Notes: generated by a model from the letters alone, not told the origin. A stretch of DNA of 33,022 bases from Micromonospora sp. KC213 (GCF_004348325.1 NZ_SMKF01000050.1:1-33022); one strand, 5' to 3'. Counted from the first letter of the stretch, positions 15,105-23,781 are shown. Made by a program: numbers and translations.

Positions 15105-15132
15105 TTGACATCCGTGCTGAGCAGGCGAGACT
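15105..15132 (+). promoter_or_regulatory. Candidate promoter TTGACA-16-GAGACT
   Basis: A perfect -35 TTGACA (15105-15110) begins 5 nt after the third DnaA box. The best -10 at workable spacing is GAGACT (15127-15132), weak, ending 6 nt before the ATG at 15139, which would make the message leaderless as for many genes here. Confidence 0.4.
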
Positions 15133-15138
15133 GCCGGG

Positions 15139-15549
15139 ATGACCGCCGACGACCGGGTGCCCGCCCCCCGCGCGCCGCAACCGCGGCCCAGGACGCGCGT
15201 CGTGTTGGCCGAGGTGTCCCGCCGCGACGACCGGGCCGACCGCACCCGCGCCGAACTGGCCCAGCAGACCCGGGTCGGCGACGCGCTGGTGCGCGGGCTC
15301 GTCCGGGCCCAGCTCTCCCTGGCGCTGCGGCTCTCCCTGGTCGTACTGGTCGGGCTGGGCGGCCTGCCGTGGCTCTTCGCGATCGCCCCCGCGGTCGGAC
15401 GGGTCACCGTGTTCGGGGCCAACCTGCCCTGGCTGCTGCTCGCGGTGGCCTCCTTCCCGTTCCTCATCGTGGTGGGCTGGGCGTACGTGCGGCTCGCCGA
15501 ACGCAACGAGCAGGACTTCACCGACCTGGTCCAGCGGCCGGAGCACTGA
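15139..15549 (+). CDS. Small two-helix membrane protein paired with a symporter (DUF485-like)
   Basis: 136-residue protein with a charged, Arg-rich cytoplasmic N-terminus (1-55) and two hydrophobic helices (about 57-80 and 92-118; LALRLSLVVLVGLGGLPWLF, LLLAVASFPFLIVVGWAYV). A short acidic tail ends in NEQDFTDLVQ. The layout, and a gene start 1 nt after its stop for a sodium:solute symporter, match the small DUF485 proteins that precede acetate symporters, although sequence similarity to the second pair in this window is low. It probably assists or regulates the transporter. The ATG has no ribosome-binding site and may be leaderless. Three DnaA boxes lie within 80 nt upstream. Confidence 0.75.
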   Translation: MTADDRVPAPRAPQPRPRTRVVLAEVSRRDDRADRTRAELAQQTRVGDALVRGLVRAQLSLALRLSLVVLVGLGGLPWLFAIAPAVGRVTVFGANLPWLLLAVASFPFLIVVGWAYVRLAERNEQDFTDLVQRPEH

Positions 15550-15550
15550 G

Positions 15551-17188
15551 GTGGGCAACGGGCTCGTCGTACCGGCCATCGTCACGGTCACCCTCGCCAC
15601 CCTGGCCATCGGCTTCTACGGGCTGCGGCTGGCCCGGACCACCTCCGACTTCCTGGTCGCCTCCCGGGCGGTCAGTCCGACCTGGAACGCCGCCGCCATC
15701 GGCGGGGAGTACCTCTCGGCCGCCAGCTTCCTCGGCATCGCCGGACTGATCCTGAAGTACGGCGTCGACGTCCTCTGGTACCCGGTCGGCTTCGCCGCCG
15801 GCTATCTCGCCCTGCTGCTCTTCGTGGCCGCGCCGCTGCGCCGCTCCGGCGCGTTCACCCTGCCCGACTTCTGCGAGGTGCGACTCGGGTCGCGCCGGCT
15901 GCGCACCCTGGCCACCGTCTTCGTCATCTTCATCGGTTGGCTGTACCTGGTGCCGCAGCTGCAGGGCGCCGGGCTGACCCTGGCCACGCTGGCCGGTGCG
16001 CCGTACCCGGTCGGGGCGCTGCTGGTCGCGGCGGTGGTCACCGCGAACGTGGCGCTGGGCGGGATGCGGGCGGTCACCTTCGTCCAGGCGTTCCAGTACT
16101 GGCTGAAGCTGACCGCGCTGGCCGTACCCGCGATCTTCCTGGTGCTGCAGTGGCAGGCCGACGGTCGCCCCGCGGTGACCCCGCCCGACGGGCCGGCGTT
16201 CCGGACCGCGACCACCGTCGTGGTCGAGCACCGCGCGGCGCTCACCTTCGCCGACGGCACCGTCCGGCAGGTACGCCCCGGCGACGAGCTCACCTTCGCC
16301 GCCGGTGACCCGGTGCCGGAGGTGTCCGGGGTGGCCGACGGCGCGGACTGGCTGCTGCCCAGCGCCGCCGGGGACGACGACCGGGGATTGTTCGCCACGT
16401 ACTCGCTGATCCTGGCCACCTTCCTCGGAACCATGGGGTTGCCGCACGTTCTCGTGCGCTTCTACACCAACCCGGACGGCGCAGCGGCCAGACGCACCAC
16501 GCTGGTGGTGCTCGGTCTGGTCGGCGTCTTCTACCTACTACCCACCCTCTACGGCGTGCTGGGTCGGATATACACCCCGCAACTGCTGGTCACCGGGCAG
16601 ACCGACGCGGTGGTGGTGCTGCTGCCCGGCGCGGCGCTCGGTGACGGGACCACCGGTCGGCTGCTCGCCGCGCTGGTCGCGGCAGGTGCGTTCGCGGCCT
16701 TCCTGTCCACCTCCTCGGGGCTGCTCACCAGCGTGGCCGGGGTGGTCTCCACAGACGTGCTGCGGCGCGGCTCGGTACGCGGCTTCCGGCTGGCCACGGT
16801 GATCGCCGGCGCGGTGCCGACGCTGCTCGCCCTGCATGTCTCCGGGCTGGACGTCTCCCAGGTGGTGGGGCTGGCCTTCGCCGTCGCCGCGTCCAGCTTC
16901 TGCCCGCTGCTGGTGCTCGGCATCTGGTGGCGCGGGCTAACCGACCTGGGGGCGGCGGCCGGTGTGCTGGTCGGCGGCGGGGCGGCGATCGGCGCGGTCC
17001 TGGTCACCGTCCTCGGTCCACCGCTGTCCGGCTGGCCGGCCACGCTCATCGCGCAGCCGGCCGCGTGGACCGTGCCGCTGGCGTTCACCGTGATGGTCGC
17101 CGCGTCGATGGCGACCCGCCACCGGACGCCGGCCGACGTGGGGGCCACCATGCTGCGGCTGCACGCCCCGGAGGCGCTGCGACTCTGA
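15551..17188 (+). CDS. Sodium:solute symporter (SSS family, ActP-like carboxylate transporter)
   Basis: 545-residue transporter with about 13 membrane helices that should import a small carboxylate with Na+ or H+. Typical SSS/ActP stretches are visible: AAIGGEYLSAASFLGIAGLI (about 48-67), GLPHVLVRFYTNPD (near 300) and FLSTSSGLLTSVAGVVSTD (near 385). An unusual hydrophilic insertion of about 75 residues (roughly 200-278) rich in charged and Pro/Thr residues lies before the GLPHVLVRFYT helix. Start is GTG 15551, 1 nt after the preceding stop, with GGAG 7 nt upstream. It is related to the ActP protein at 22094 but clearly divergent, so its substrate may differ (acetate, pyruvate or propionate are family candidates). 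The nearby LytS/LytTR system may control it. Confidence 0.88.
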   Translation: MGNGLVVPAIVTVTLATLAIGFYGLRLARTTSDFLVASRAVSPTWNAAAIGGEYLSAASFLGIAGLILKYGVDVLWYPVGFAAGYLALLLFVAAPLRRSGAFTLPDFCEVRLGSRRLRTLATVFVIFIGWLYLVPQLQGAGLTLATLAGAPYPVGALLVAAVVTANVALGGMRAVTFVQAFQYWLKLTALAVPAIFLVLQWQADGRPAVTPPDGPAFRTATTVVVEHRAALTFADGTVRQVRPGDELTFAAGDPVPEVSGVADGADWLLPSAAGDDDRGLFATYSLILATFLGTMGLPHVLVRFYTNPDGAAARRTTLVVLGLVGVFYLLPTLYGVLGRIYTPQLLVTGQTDAVVVLLPGAALGDGTTGRLLAALVAAGAFAAFLSTSSGLLTSVAGVVSTDVLRRGSVRGFRLATVIAGAVPTLLALHVSGLDVSQVVGLAFAVAASSFCPLLVLGIWWRGLTDLGAAAGVLVGGGAAIGAVLVTVLGPPLSGWPATLIAQPAAWTVPLAFTVMVAASMATRHRTPADVGATMLRLHAPEALRL

Positions 17189-17221
17189 GCGGCCCGTACA
17201 CCGGTGCTGGCACCGTCCGGA

Positions 17222-17227
17222 TACGGT
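17222..17227 (+). promoter_or_regulatory. -10 box TACGGT, leaderless promoter of ABC exporter
   Basis: TACGGT stands 7 nt before the ATG at 17235 in the 46-nt gap after the symporter gene. No ribosome-binding site is present, consistent with a leaderless message. Confidence 0.45.
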
Positions 17228-17234
17228 TCGTCAC

Positions 17235-17983
<749 letters not shown>

Positions 17984-17999
<16 letters not shown>

Positions 18000-19675
18000 C
18001 CGCTGCGACCGAACCGGTCCGGCCGGTCTCGGCCCGGCACTTCGTCCGCCTCAAGCTGCGGGTGATGGCGAACAACTTCCGTGGCCAGAGCTGGCGGGTC
18101 GCCCTCTTCGTGGCCGGCGTGTTCGTCGGTGTCTGGTTCGCCGTCGGTGGATTCCTGCTGCTGGCCGCGCCCGGGTTCGCCGGCGAGCCCCGGTACGCGC
18201 TGCTGGCCGCCGCGTTCGGCGGTGGGCTGCTGGTGCTCGGTTGGCTGCTGCTGCCGCTGGTCTTCTTCGGGGTGGACGAGACCCTGGACCCGGCCCGGTT
18301 CGCGTTGCTGCCGCTGCCCCGACGCACCCTGGTCGGCGGGATGTTCGCGGCGGCTGTGGTCAGCGTTCCGGTCGTGGCGACGCTGATCGCGACCACGGGC
18401 CTGGTGGTCACCGCCGGGGCGCTCGGCGGCGCGGTCGCCGGGCTGGTCGCCGCCGTCGGCGTGGTCGCCGGACTGCTCCTCTGCGTCGCCGCCAGCCGCG
18501 CGGTGACCAGCGCGTTCGCCACCATGCTGCGGTCCCGTCGGGTCCGCGACCTGGCCGCCGTGCTGCTGGCCGTGGTGGCCGCGCTGTTCGGTCCGCTGCA
18601 GATCATGGTGCTGGCGGCGGTCCGGGAGGCCGACTGGGACCGGCTCGTCGAGGTGGCCGCCGTGGTCGGCTGGACGCCGTTCGGGGCACCCTGGACGGTC
18701 GGCCTGGACGTGGCCGGGGGACGGGCCTGGGCGGTGCCGGTGAAGCTGCTGATCACCGCGGCAGCCATCGGTGCGCTGCTGCTCTGGTGGTCGCGGTCGC
18801 TGGAGTCGGCGATGGTCGGCGCGGCCGGTGCCGCTCCGGCGAAGCCCCGGCGCGGTCCGGTGGGCGGCGCGGTCGGGCAGCTCTTCCCCCGGGTGCTCGG
18901 TGGGGTTCGGCGGGACCGGTTCGGCGCGCTGGTCGCCCGGGAGTGCCGCTACTGGTGGCGGGACGCCCGGCGGCGAGCGAACCTGATCACCCTCGCGGTG
19001 GTGGGGGTGTTCGTGCCGGTGCTGGTGAACCTGGGCGGCAACGGCTTCGCCGTCTCTCCGGACCAGGGTTTCGAGTCCTCCGGCAGTTCGTCGCCGGTGA
19101 TGCTCAGCGTGTCGATGCTCACCGTCGGTGTGCTCGCCTCGGTGACCCTGGCCAACCAGTTCGGCTTCGACGGCAGCGCGTACGCAGCGAACGTGGTCGC
19201 CGGAGTGCCGGGCCGGCTGGAGCTGCACGCCCGGATGGCGGCCTTCTCGGTGTACGTGGTGCCGATGCTCGGCGTGGTCGCCGTGCTGATCGCCGCGATA
19301 CTGGGCGAACCGGGCTGGATCGGGGTGGCCGCCGGGACGCTGCTGGCCGCGTACGGGGCCGGGCTGGCGATCAACGGGCTGGTCTCGGTGCTGGGGGCGT
19401 ACTCGCTGCCGGAGACGAGCAACCCGTTCGCCATGAACACCGGTGCCGGGATGGCGAAGAGTCTGCTCACCGTGCTGTCCATGGCCGGGTCGGCGGCGGC
19501 GGCGGTGCCGATGGTGGTGGCCGCCGCGCTGCTCGGCGCGAGCTGGCTGTGGCTGGCGTTGCCGCTCGGCGTGGCGTACGGCCTGGGGGCGGCGCTGCTC
19601 GGGGCGTACATCGGCGGGGACGTGCTGGACCGGCGGCAGCCGGAGCTGCTGGCCACCGTCACTCCCCGGCGCTGA
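17984..19675 (+). CDS. ABC-type exporter permease
   Basis: 563-residue membrane protein with about 12 hydrophobic helices in two halves separated by a basic loop (about 275-310, GAAPAKPRRGP, RECRYWWRDARRRAN). It should form the channel driven by the ATPase at 17235. GTG 17984 has GAGGAG 5 nt upstream and overlaps the ATPase gene by 16 nt; GTG 17996, forming GTGA with the stop, is the alternative. The in-frame reading before this lies inside the ATPase gene. The second half contains polar loops SPDQGFESSGSSSPV and YSLPETSNPF. No transported substrate can be named; no neighbouring biosynthetic gene points to one. Confidence 0.87.
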
Positions 19676-19776
19676 CACCGACGGGCCGGCTCGGTCGGGG
19701 CGGCGTACGGCCTCCGTTCGGGTGATTCGGCACCTGGCGTCGGGAACGATCCGGGGTACGGTCGCGTCAGACCGGC

Positions 19777-20811
19777 ATGACGACTGTTTCCGCCGTACGC
19801 GGGGCAGCGGTCCTACCGCTGATCCTGTTGGTGACCGCCTGCGCGCAGCAGGGCGATCCGACCGGCCCCGCCGCACCCACGTACCCCGGTGACGCCGTGG
19901 TACTCCGCATCGAGCACACGGGCGGCTACGTGACCCCCGAGCATCTGGCCACCCGCCTGCCGCTCGTCACCGTGTACGGCGACGGCCGGGTGATCGTGCA
20001 GGGTCCGACTCTGCTCCGCCATCCCGCGCCGGCCCTGCCCAACGTCCAGGTGGTCACGCTCTCCGCCGCAGAGGTCGACCGGATCGTCGAGCGGGCCCGG
20101 GCGGCCGGCGTGGGCACCGTCGGTGACCTGGGCAGACCGTCGGTCACGGACGTGCCCGCAACCCGCTTCTCGCTGCGCGGGCCGACCGGTGTCGAGGAGA
20201 CCACGGTCGAGGCCCTCGACATGACCGGCCCCGCCGAGGCCGGACTCAACGCCGACCAACGGGCGGCCCGCGAGAAGCTGCGCACCTTCGCCCAGTCGCT
20301 GGCCGACGCGACCGCCGTCGCGGGCGGCGCGCCAGCGGTCGCGGACCCTTCCGCGGTCCCGGGCGGCGTGTCGGCAATTCCCGGCGGGTCCTCCGCGACC
20401 CCGGGCGGCGCGCCGGCGGGCCGGGGCGGCCCTGCCGCAGCCCCGGGTGGCGTGTCGGCGGGCGCGGGCGGCCCTGCCGCAGCCCCGGGTGGTGCGTCGA
20501 CGGCACCGCCGCAGCCCTACCGGCCAACCGCCGTGGCGGCCGTCGCCCAGCCCTGGGTCGCCGACGCCGAGGCGGGGCGGCAGCCCGAGGTGGCCTGGCC
20601 CGGTCCGGCCCTGCCCGGGGCGCCGCTGAGCGCGTCCACCGGCCTGACCTGTGTGACGGTCACCGGCGAGCAGGTGAAGCCGCTGCTCGACGCCGCCGAC
20701 ACGGCGAACGTGCTGACCCCCTGGGTCTCGAACGGAAAGAGGTGGCGGGTCACCCTCCGGCCCCTCCTGCCCGACGAGACCGACTGCGCCTCCCTCACCA
20801 GCGCCCGCTGA
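19777..20811 (+). CDS. Putative lipoprotein with Gly/Pro/Ala-repeat linker
   Basis: 344-residue exported lipoprotein: N-terminal hydrophobic segment and lipobox LVTAC with C22 as lipidation site. A globular region (about 35-175) has alternating hydrophobic strands (VVLRIEHTGGYVTPEHL, PLVTVYGDGRVIVQG). A low-complexity linker (about 185-245) follows, built from reiterated PGG/GGPAAAPGG units, two of them nearly identical (GGPAAAPGGVSAG and GGPAAAPGGASTA). The C-terminal part (about 245-344) has two cysteines (TCVTV, TDCAS) that may form a disulfide. I do not recognise a named family; similar uncharacterised lipoproteins occur in actinobacteria. A TACGGT box lies 14 nt before the ATG. A long inverted repeat follows the stop. 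Confidence 0.8.
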   Translation: MTTVSAVRGAAVLPLILLVTACAQQGDPTGPAAPTYPGDAVVLRIEHTGGYVTPEHLATRLPLVTVYGDGRVIVQGPTLLRHPAPALPNVQVVTLSAAEVDRIVERARAAGVGTVGDLGRPSVTDVPATRFSLRGPTGVEETTVEALDMTGPAEAGLNADQRAAREKLRTFAQSLADATAVAGGAPAVADPSAVPGGVSAIPGGSSATPGGAPAGRGGPAAAPGGVSAGAGGPAAAPGGASTAPPQPYRPTAVAAVAQPWVADAEAGRQPEVAWPGPALPGAPLSASTGLTCVTVTGEQVKPLLDAADTANVLTPWVSNGKRWRVTLRPLLPDETDCASLTSAR

Positions 20812-20852
20812 CCCGTCCCAACCGCCGGCCACGGCCGGGTTTGATCGCCGAA

Positions 20853-20900
20853 TGCGGCATGTTGCGGTATCCCGAGAACCGGATGCCGCAACATGCCGCA
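20853..20900. repeat. 20-bp inverted repeat with internal TGCGGYAT repeats
   Basis: The arm 20853-20872 (TGCGGCATGTTGCGGTATCC) pairs with 20881-20900 across an 8-nt loop, with a single G-T wobble. Each arm also repeats TGCGG[CT]AT twice, so the motif occurs four times. It lies 41 nt after the lipoprotein stop. It may be that gene's terminator (no T-run) or an operator or mobile palindromic element. Confidence 0.65.
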
Positions 20901-20971
20901 GGCCGGTGAGGCATTCGCGCAAGACGAAGGCAGGCCGGTGAGCCACCCGCGCCCGGGATGAAGGCAGGCCG
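20900..20971. repeat. Two imperfect tandem copies of a 32-34 bp unit
   Basis: AGGCCGGTGAG...GAAGGC occurs at 20900-20931 and again at 20932-20965, followed by a third partial AGGCCG. The inner parts differ (GCATTCGCGCAAGAC against CCACCCGCGCCCGGGAT). Together with the adjacent inverted repeat it fills the 183-nt gap before the flavin-reductase-like gene. No coding sense was found. Confidence 0.5.
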
Positions 20972-20994
20972 AAGCACCGGACCGAGGCGGCACA

Positions 20995-21525
20995 ATGTTT
21001 CACGTGAATCCGAAGCCGGGAGCAGAGATCCATCACACCGATCCGTTCGCGGTGCCGGCCGGGCAGCGCTCGCCCGTACGCCGGTTGCGCGGACGTCTCG
21101 CCGCGCCGGTCACCCTGTGGACCGCGCCCGGCCCCGCAGGGCTGACGGTGTCGTCCACGCTGGTCGCCGAGGGCGAACCGGATCGGCTGCTCGGGTTGGT
21201 CGACCCGGAGTCGGACCTGTGGGCGGCGGTGGAGGAGGCCGGACGGTTCGCGGTCTCCCCGCTGGGCCCGCCGCACCGCCAGCTCGCCGACCGGTTCGCC
21301 GGTCTCTTCCCGTCGCCGGGCGGTCTGTTCGCCAGCGGCTCGTGGACCGACACCCCGTACGGCCCGGTTCCGTCCGACGCCGGGGGTTGGGCCGGCTGTC
21401 GGCTCGACACCGTCCGGGAGTTCGGCTGGGGTCTGCTGGTCGAGGCCACCGTCGAGGCGGTCGACCTGGCCGAGGAGACCACTCCGCTGCTGCACTACCG
21501 GGGGCGCTACCGCGAGTTGACCTGA
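20995..21525 (+). CDS. Flavin-reductase-like FMN-binding-domain protein
   Basis: 176-residue soluble protein resembling the flavin reductase-like split-barrel family, which binds FMN/FAD and passes electrons from NAD(P)H. Supporting lines are RLAAPVTLWTAPGPAGLTVSSTLVAEGEPDRLLGLVDPESD (in parts, about 30-75), GRFAVSPLGPPHRQLADRFAG (about 82-102) and CRLDTVREFGWGLLVEATVEAV near the end. Assignment is by overall pattern, since the family has few invariant residues. ATG 20995 has GAGGCGG about 5 nt upstream. GTG 21004 lies 7 nt after CACAAT and would be a leaderless alternative giving a protein 3 residues shorter. Its partner oxygenase or reductant is not in the window. Confidence 0.72.
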   Translation: MFHVNPKPGAEIHHTDPFAVPAGQRSPVRRLRGRLAAPVTLWTAPGPAGLTVSSTLVAEGEPDRLLGLVDPESDLWAAVEEAGRFAVSPLGPPHRQLADRFAGLFPSPGGLFASGSWTDTPYGPVPSDAGGWAGCRLDTVREFGWGLLVEATVEAVDLAEETTPLLHYRGRYRELT

Positions 21526-21603
21526 CCGACTCGCTCGGTGCCAGCGCTGCGGCCGGCGACGGGATACGGGGGCGGCCCGATGACTGCGGCCGACCGGTTA
21601 GCG

Positions 21604-21621
21604 GAGTGACCTGAGTCACTC
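21604..21621. promoter_or_regulatory. CRP/GlxR-like operator (AGTGA-N6-TCACT)
   Basis: GAGTGAC-CTGA-GTCACTC is an 18-bp dyad containing GTGA-N6-TCAC, the core of sites bound by CRP-family regulators (TGTGA-N6-TCACA). It lies 123 nt before the ATG of the DUF485/ActP operon. In other bacteria acetate uptake genes are under CRP/GlxR control. The match is from sequence, the regulator is inferred. Confidence 0.5.
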
Positions 21622-21698
21622 GGCGCACGCAGTGGACCGTTCGGCGCACTCACCGGCCGTGGTCGATCTCCGCCTTCCCGGCCGGGAGACGTGCTCTC

Positions 21699-21704
21699 TA
21701 CCGT
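21699..21704 (+). promoter_or_regulatory. Candidate -10 box TACCGT for acetate symporter operon
   Basis: TACCGT lies 40 nt before the ATG at 21745 and predicts a leader of about 34 nt. No -35 is seen, and the CRP-like site would be centred about 100 nt upstream of the start, fitting an activator-dependent promoter. Confidence 0.35.
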
Positions 21705-21744
21705 GCGCGAAACTCCCGAAGCCTGTGAAGGTGGTGATCCACAG

Positions 21745-22116
21745 ATGTCCACGGACACACCCCCGTCCGCCCCGGCTGAGTCGGCGGCGGAAAGATACCT
21801 GGCCGTACAGCGGTCGGACGAGTTCGCCGGGTTGCGCCGCGCGCTGCGCGGCTTCGTCTTCCCGATGACCGTCGCGTTCTTCCTGTGGTATGCGCTCTAC
21901 GTGATCCTCTCCGCGTACGCGCGGGACTTCATGGGCACGAAACTGTTCGGTAGCAACATCAACGTCGCGTTGGTCTTCGGCCTGCTGCAGTTCGTCTCGA
22001 CGTTCCTGATCGCGTGGCTGTACTCGCGGTACGCCGACCGGAGGCTCGACCCGATCGCCGACCGGATCCGCGCCGAGATGGGGGAGGTGCGCCATGATGA
22101 CGGTGCTCGCGGCTGA
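21745..22116 (+). CDS. DUF485 family membrane protein
   Basis: 123-residue small membrane protein of the DUF485 type that is regularly cotranscribed with acetate symporters. Two helices are visible (about 37-55, FPMTVAFFLWYALYVILSAYA; about 70-92, NVALVFGLLQFVSTFLIAWLY) with the family lines FAGLRRALRGFVFP before and YSRYADRRLDPIADRIR after them. ATG 21745 is preceded by GGTGGTG; the in-frame extension upstream lacks support. Its 3' end overlaps the ActP gene by 23 nt, so the two are translationally coupled. It probably aids assembly or regulation of the transporter. Confidence 0.9.
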   Translation: MSTDTPPSAPAESAAERYLAVQRSDEFAGLRRALRGFVFPMTVAFFLWYALYVILSAYARDFMGTKLFGSNINVALVFGLLQFVSTFLIAWLYSRYADRRLDPIADRIRAEMGEVRHDDGARG

Positions 22117-23767
22117 GGCGGGGAGCGGCACCGCCCGCAACCTGACCATCGTGCTCTTCCTCGCCTTCGTGGCGGTGACCCTGGGCATCACCATCTGGGC
22201 CAGCCGGCAGACCAAGACGGCCACCGACTTCTACGCCGGCGGTCGTTCCTTCTCCGGCTTCCAGAACGGCATGGCGATCGGCGGCGACTACATGTCGGCC
22301 GCCTCGTTCCTCGGCATCGCCGGCATCATCGCCCTCTACGGCTACGACGGCTTCCTCTACTCGATCGGGTTCCTGGTGGCCTGGCTGGTGGCGCTGCTGC
22401 TGGTCGCGGAGTTGCTGCGCAACTCGGGCCGGTACACGATGGCCGACGTGCTGGCCTTCCGGATGCGTCAGCGTCCGGTCCGCACCGCCGCGGCCGTCTC
22501 CACCATCACCGTGTCGATCTTCTACCTGCTGGCTCAGATGGTCGGCGCGGGTGCCCTGGTGGCGCTGCTGCTCGGCATCAAGCCTGGCACGACCTTCCTC
22601 GGCATGGACGCCGCCACCGCGAAGGTGGCCACCATCATCCTGGTCGGCGCCCTGATGATCATCTACGTCACGGTCGGCGGCATGAAGGGCACCACGTACG
22701 TCCAGATCGTCAAGGCGTTCCTGCTGATGGCCGGCGCCCTGCTGATGACCCTGCTGGTGCTCGCCAAGTACAAGTTCAACCTGTCCTCGCTGCTCGGCGA
22801 CGCGGCGGCGGCCTCCGGCAAGGGGGCCGCCTTCCTCGAACCGGGCCTGCGCTACGGCAGGGAGGTGGCCGGGGACCCGACGCAGACCTTCTACAACAAG
22901 ATGGACCTGCTCTCGCTCGGCATCGCGCTGGTGCTCGGCACGGCGGGCCTGCCGCACATCCTGATCCGCTTCTACACCGTCCCGACGGCGAAGGCGGCGC
23001 GCAAGAGCGTGCTCTGGGCGATCGGCATCATCGGCACCTTCTACCTGCTCACCCTGGCCCTCGGCTTCGGTGCGGCGGCGCTGGTCGGCAGCGAGGCGAT
23101 CACCGCGCAGGACAAGGCCGGCAACACCGCCGCCCCGCAGCTCGCCGAGGCGCTGGGCATGGACTTCTTCGGCGGCAACCTGGGCGCGGCGACGCTGCTG
23201 GCGATCATCGCGGCGGTCGCCTTCGCCACCATCCTGGCGGTGGTCGCCGGATTGACGCTGGCGTCGTCGTCCAGCCTGGCGCACGACTTCTACGCCAACG
23301 TCATCAAGCGCGGCCAGGCCTCGGAGCGGCGGGAGGTGGCGGTCGCCCGGATCTCCGCCCTGATCATCGGCGCGGTGTCGATCGCGCTGTCGATCTACGC
23401 GCAGAACCTGAACGTCGCCTTCCTGGTGGCGCTGGCCTTCGCGGTCGCCGCCTCGGGCAACCTACCGGCGATCCTCTACAGCCTGTTCTGGAAGCGGTTC
23501 AACACCTCGGGCGCGGTCTGGGCCATCTACGGCGGTCTGCTCTCCGCGGTGGTGCTGGTGTTCTTCTCACCGGTGGTCTCCGGCTCGGCGACCGCGATGT
23601 TCCCCAACCACGACTGGCAGTGGTTCCCGCTGTCCAACCCGGGCATCATCTCGATCCCGTTCGGCTTCCTCTGCGGCTGGATCGGCACGGTGATCTCCAA
23701 GGAACACGACGAGGAGAAGTACGCGGAGCTGGAGGTGCGCGCCCTCACCGGCGCGGGAGCCCACTGA
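22094..23767 (+). CDS. actP: Cation/acetate symporter
   Basis: 557-residue sodium:solute symporter of the ActP subfamily, importing acetate and related short monocarboxylates across the cytoplasmic membrane. Thirteen or so helices; characteristic lines are FYAGGRSFSGFQNGMAIGGD (about 47-66), YMSAASFLGIAGIIALYGYDG, GLPHILIRFYTVPTAKAARKS (about 286-306) and LTLASSSSLAHDFYANVIKRG. Start ATG 22094 (with ATG also at 22097) has GGGGGAGG about 6 nt upstream and overlaps the DUF485 gene. A strong hairpin follows. It is closer to classical ActP than the other symporter at 15551; having both suggests separate affinities or substrates. Confidence 0.95.
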   Translation: MMTVLAAEAGSGTARNLTIVLFLAFVAVTLGITIWASRQTKTATDFYAGGRSFSGFQNGMAIGGDYMSAASFLGIAGIIALYGYDGFLYSIGFLVAWLVALLLVAELLRNSGRYTMADVLAFRMRQRPVRTAAAVSTITVSIFYLLAQMVGAGALVALLLGIKPGTTFLGMDAATAKVATIILVGALMIIYVTVGGMKGTTYVQIVKAFLLMAGALLMTLLVLAKYKFNLSSLLGDAAAASGKGAAFLEPGLRYGREVAGDPTQTFYNKMDLLSLGIALVLGTAGLPHILIRFYTVPTAKAARKSVLWAIGIIGTFYLLTLALGFGAAALVGSEAITAQDKAGNTAAPQLAEALGMDFFGGNLGAATLLAIIAAVAFATILAVVAGLTLASSSSLAHDFYANVIKRGQASERREVAVARISALIIGAVSIALSIYAQNLNVAFLVALAFAVAASGNLPAILYSLFWKRFNTSGAVWAIYGGLLSAVVLVFFSPVVSGSATAMFPNHDWQWFPLSNPGIISIPFGFLCGWIGTVISKEHDEEKYAELEVRALTGAGAH

Positions 23768-23781
23768 CGGTCTCCCCCTCC

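Noticed and set aside
21636..21644. LytTR-type site ACCGTTCGG upstream of the acetate symporter operon
   Set aside because: Fits the published half-site pattern, but no second copy lies 21-22 bp away on either side, and LytTR regulators need a direct repeat.
21735..21743. DnaA-box-like TGATCCACA before the DUF485 gene
   Set aside because: Single mismatched box directly before the start codon, without partners; expected by chance and possibly constrained by translation.
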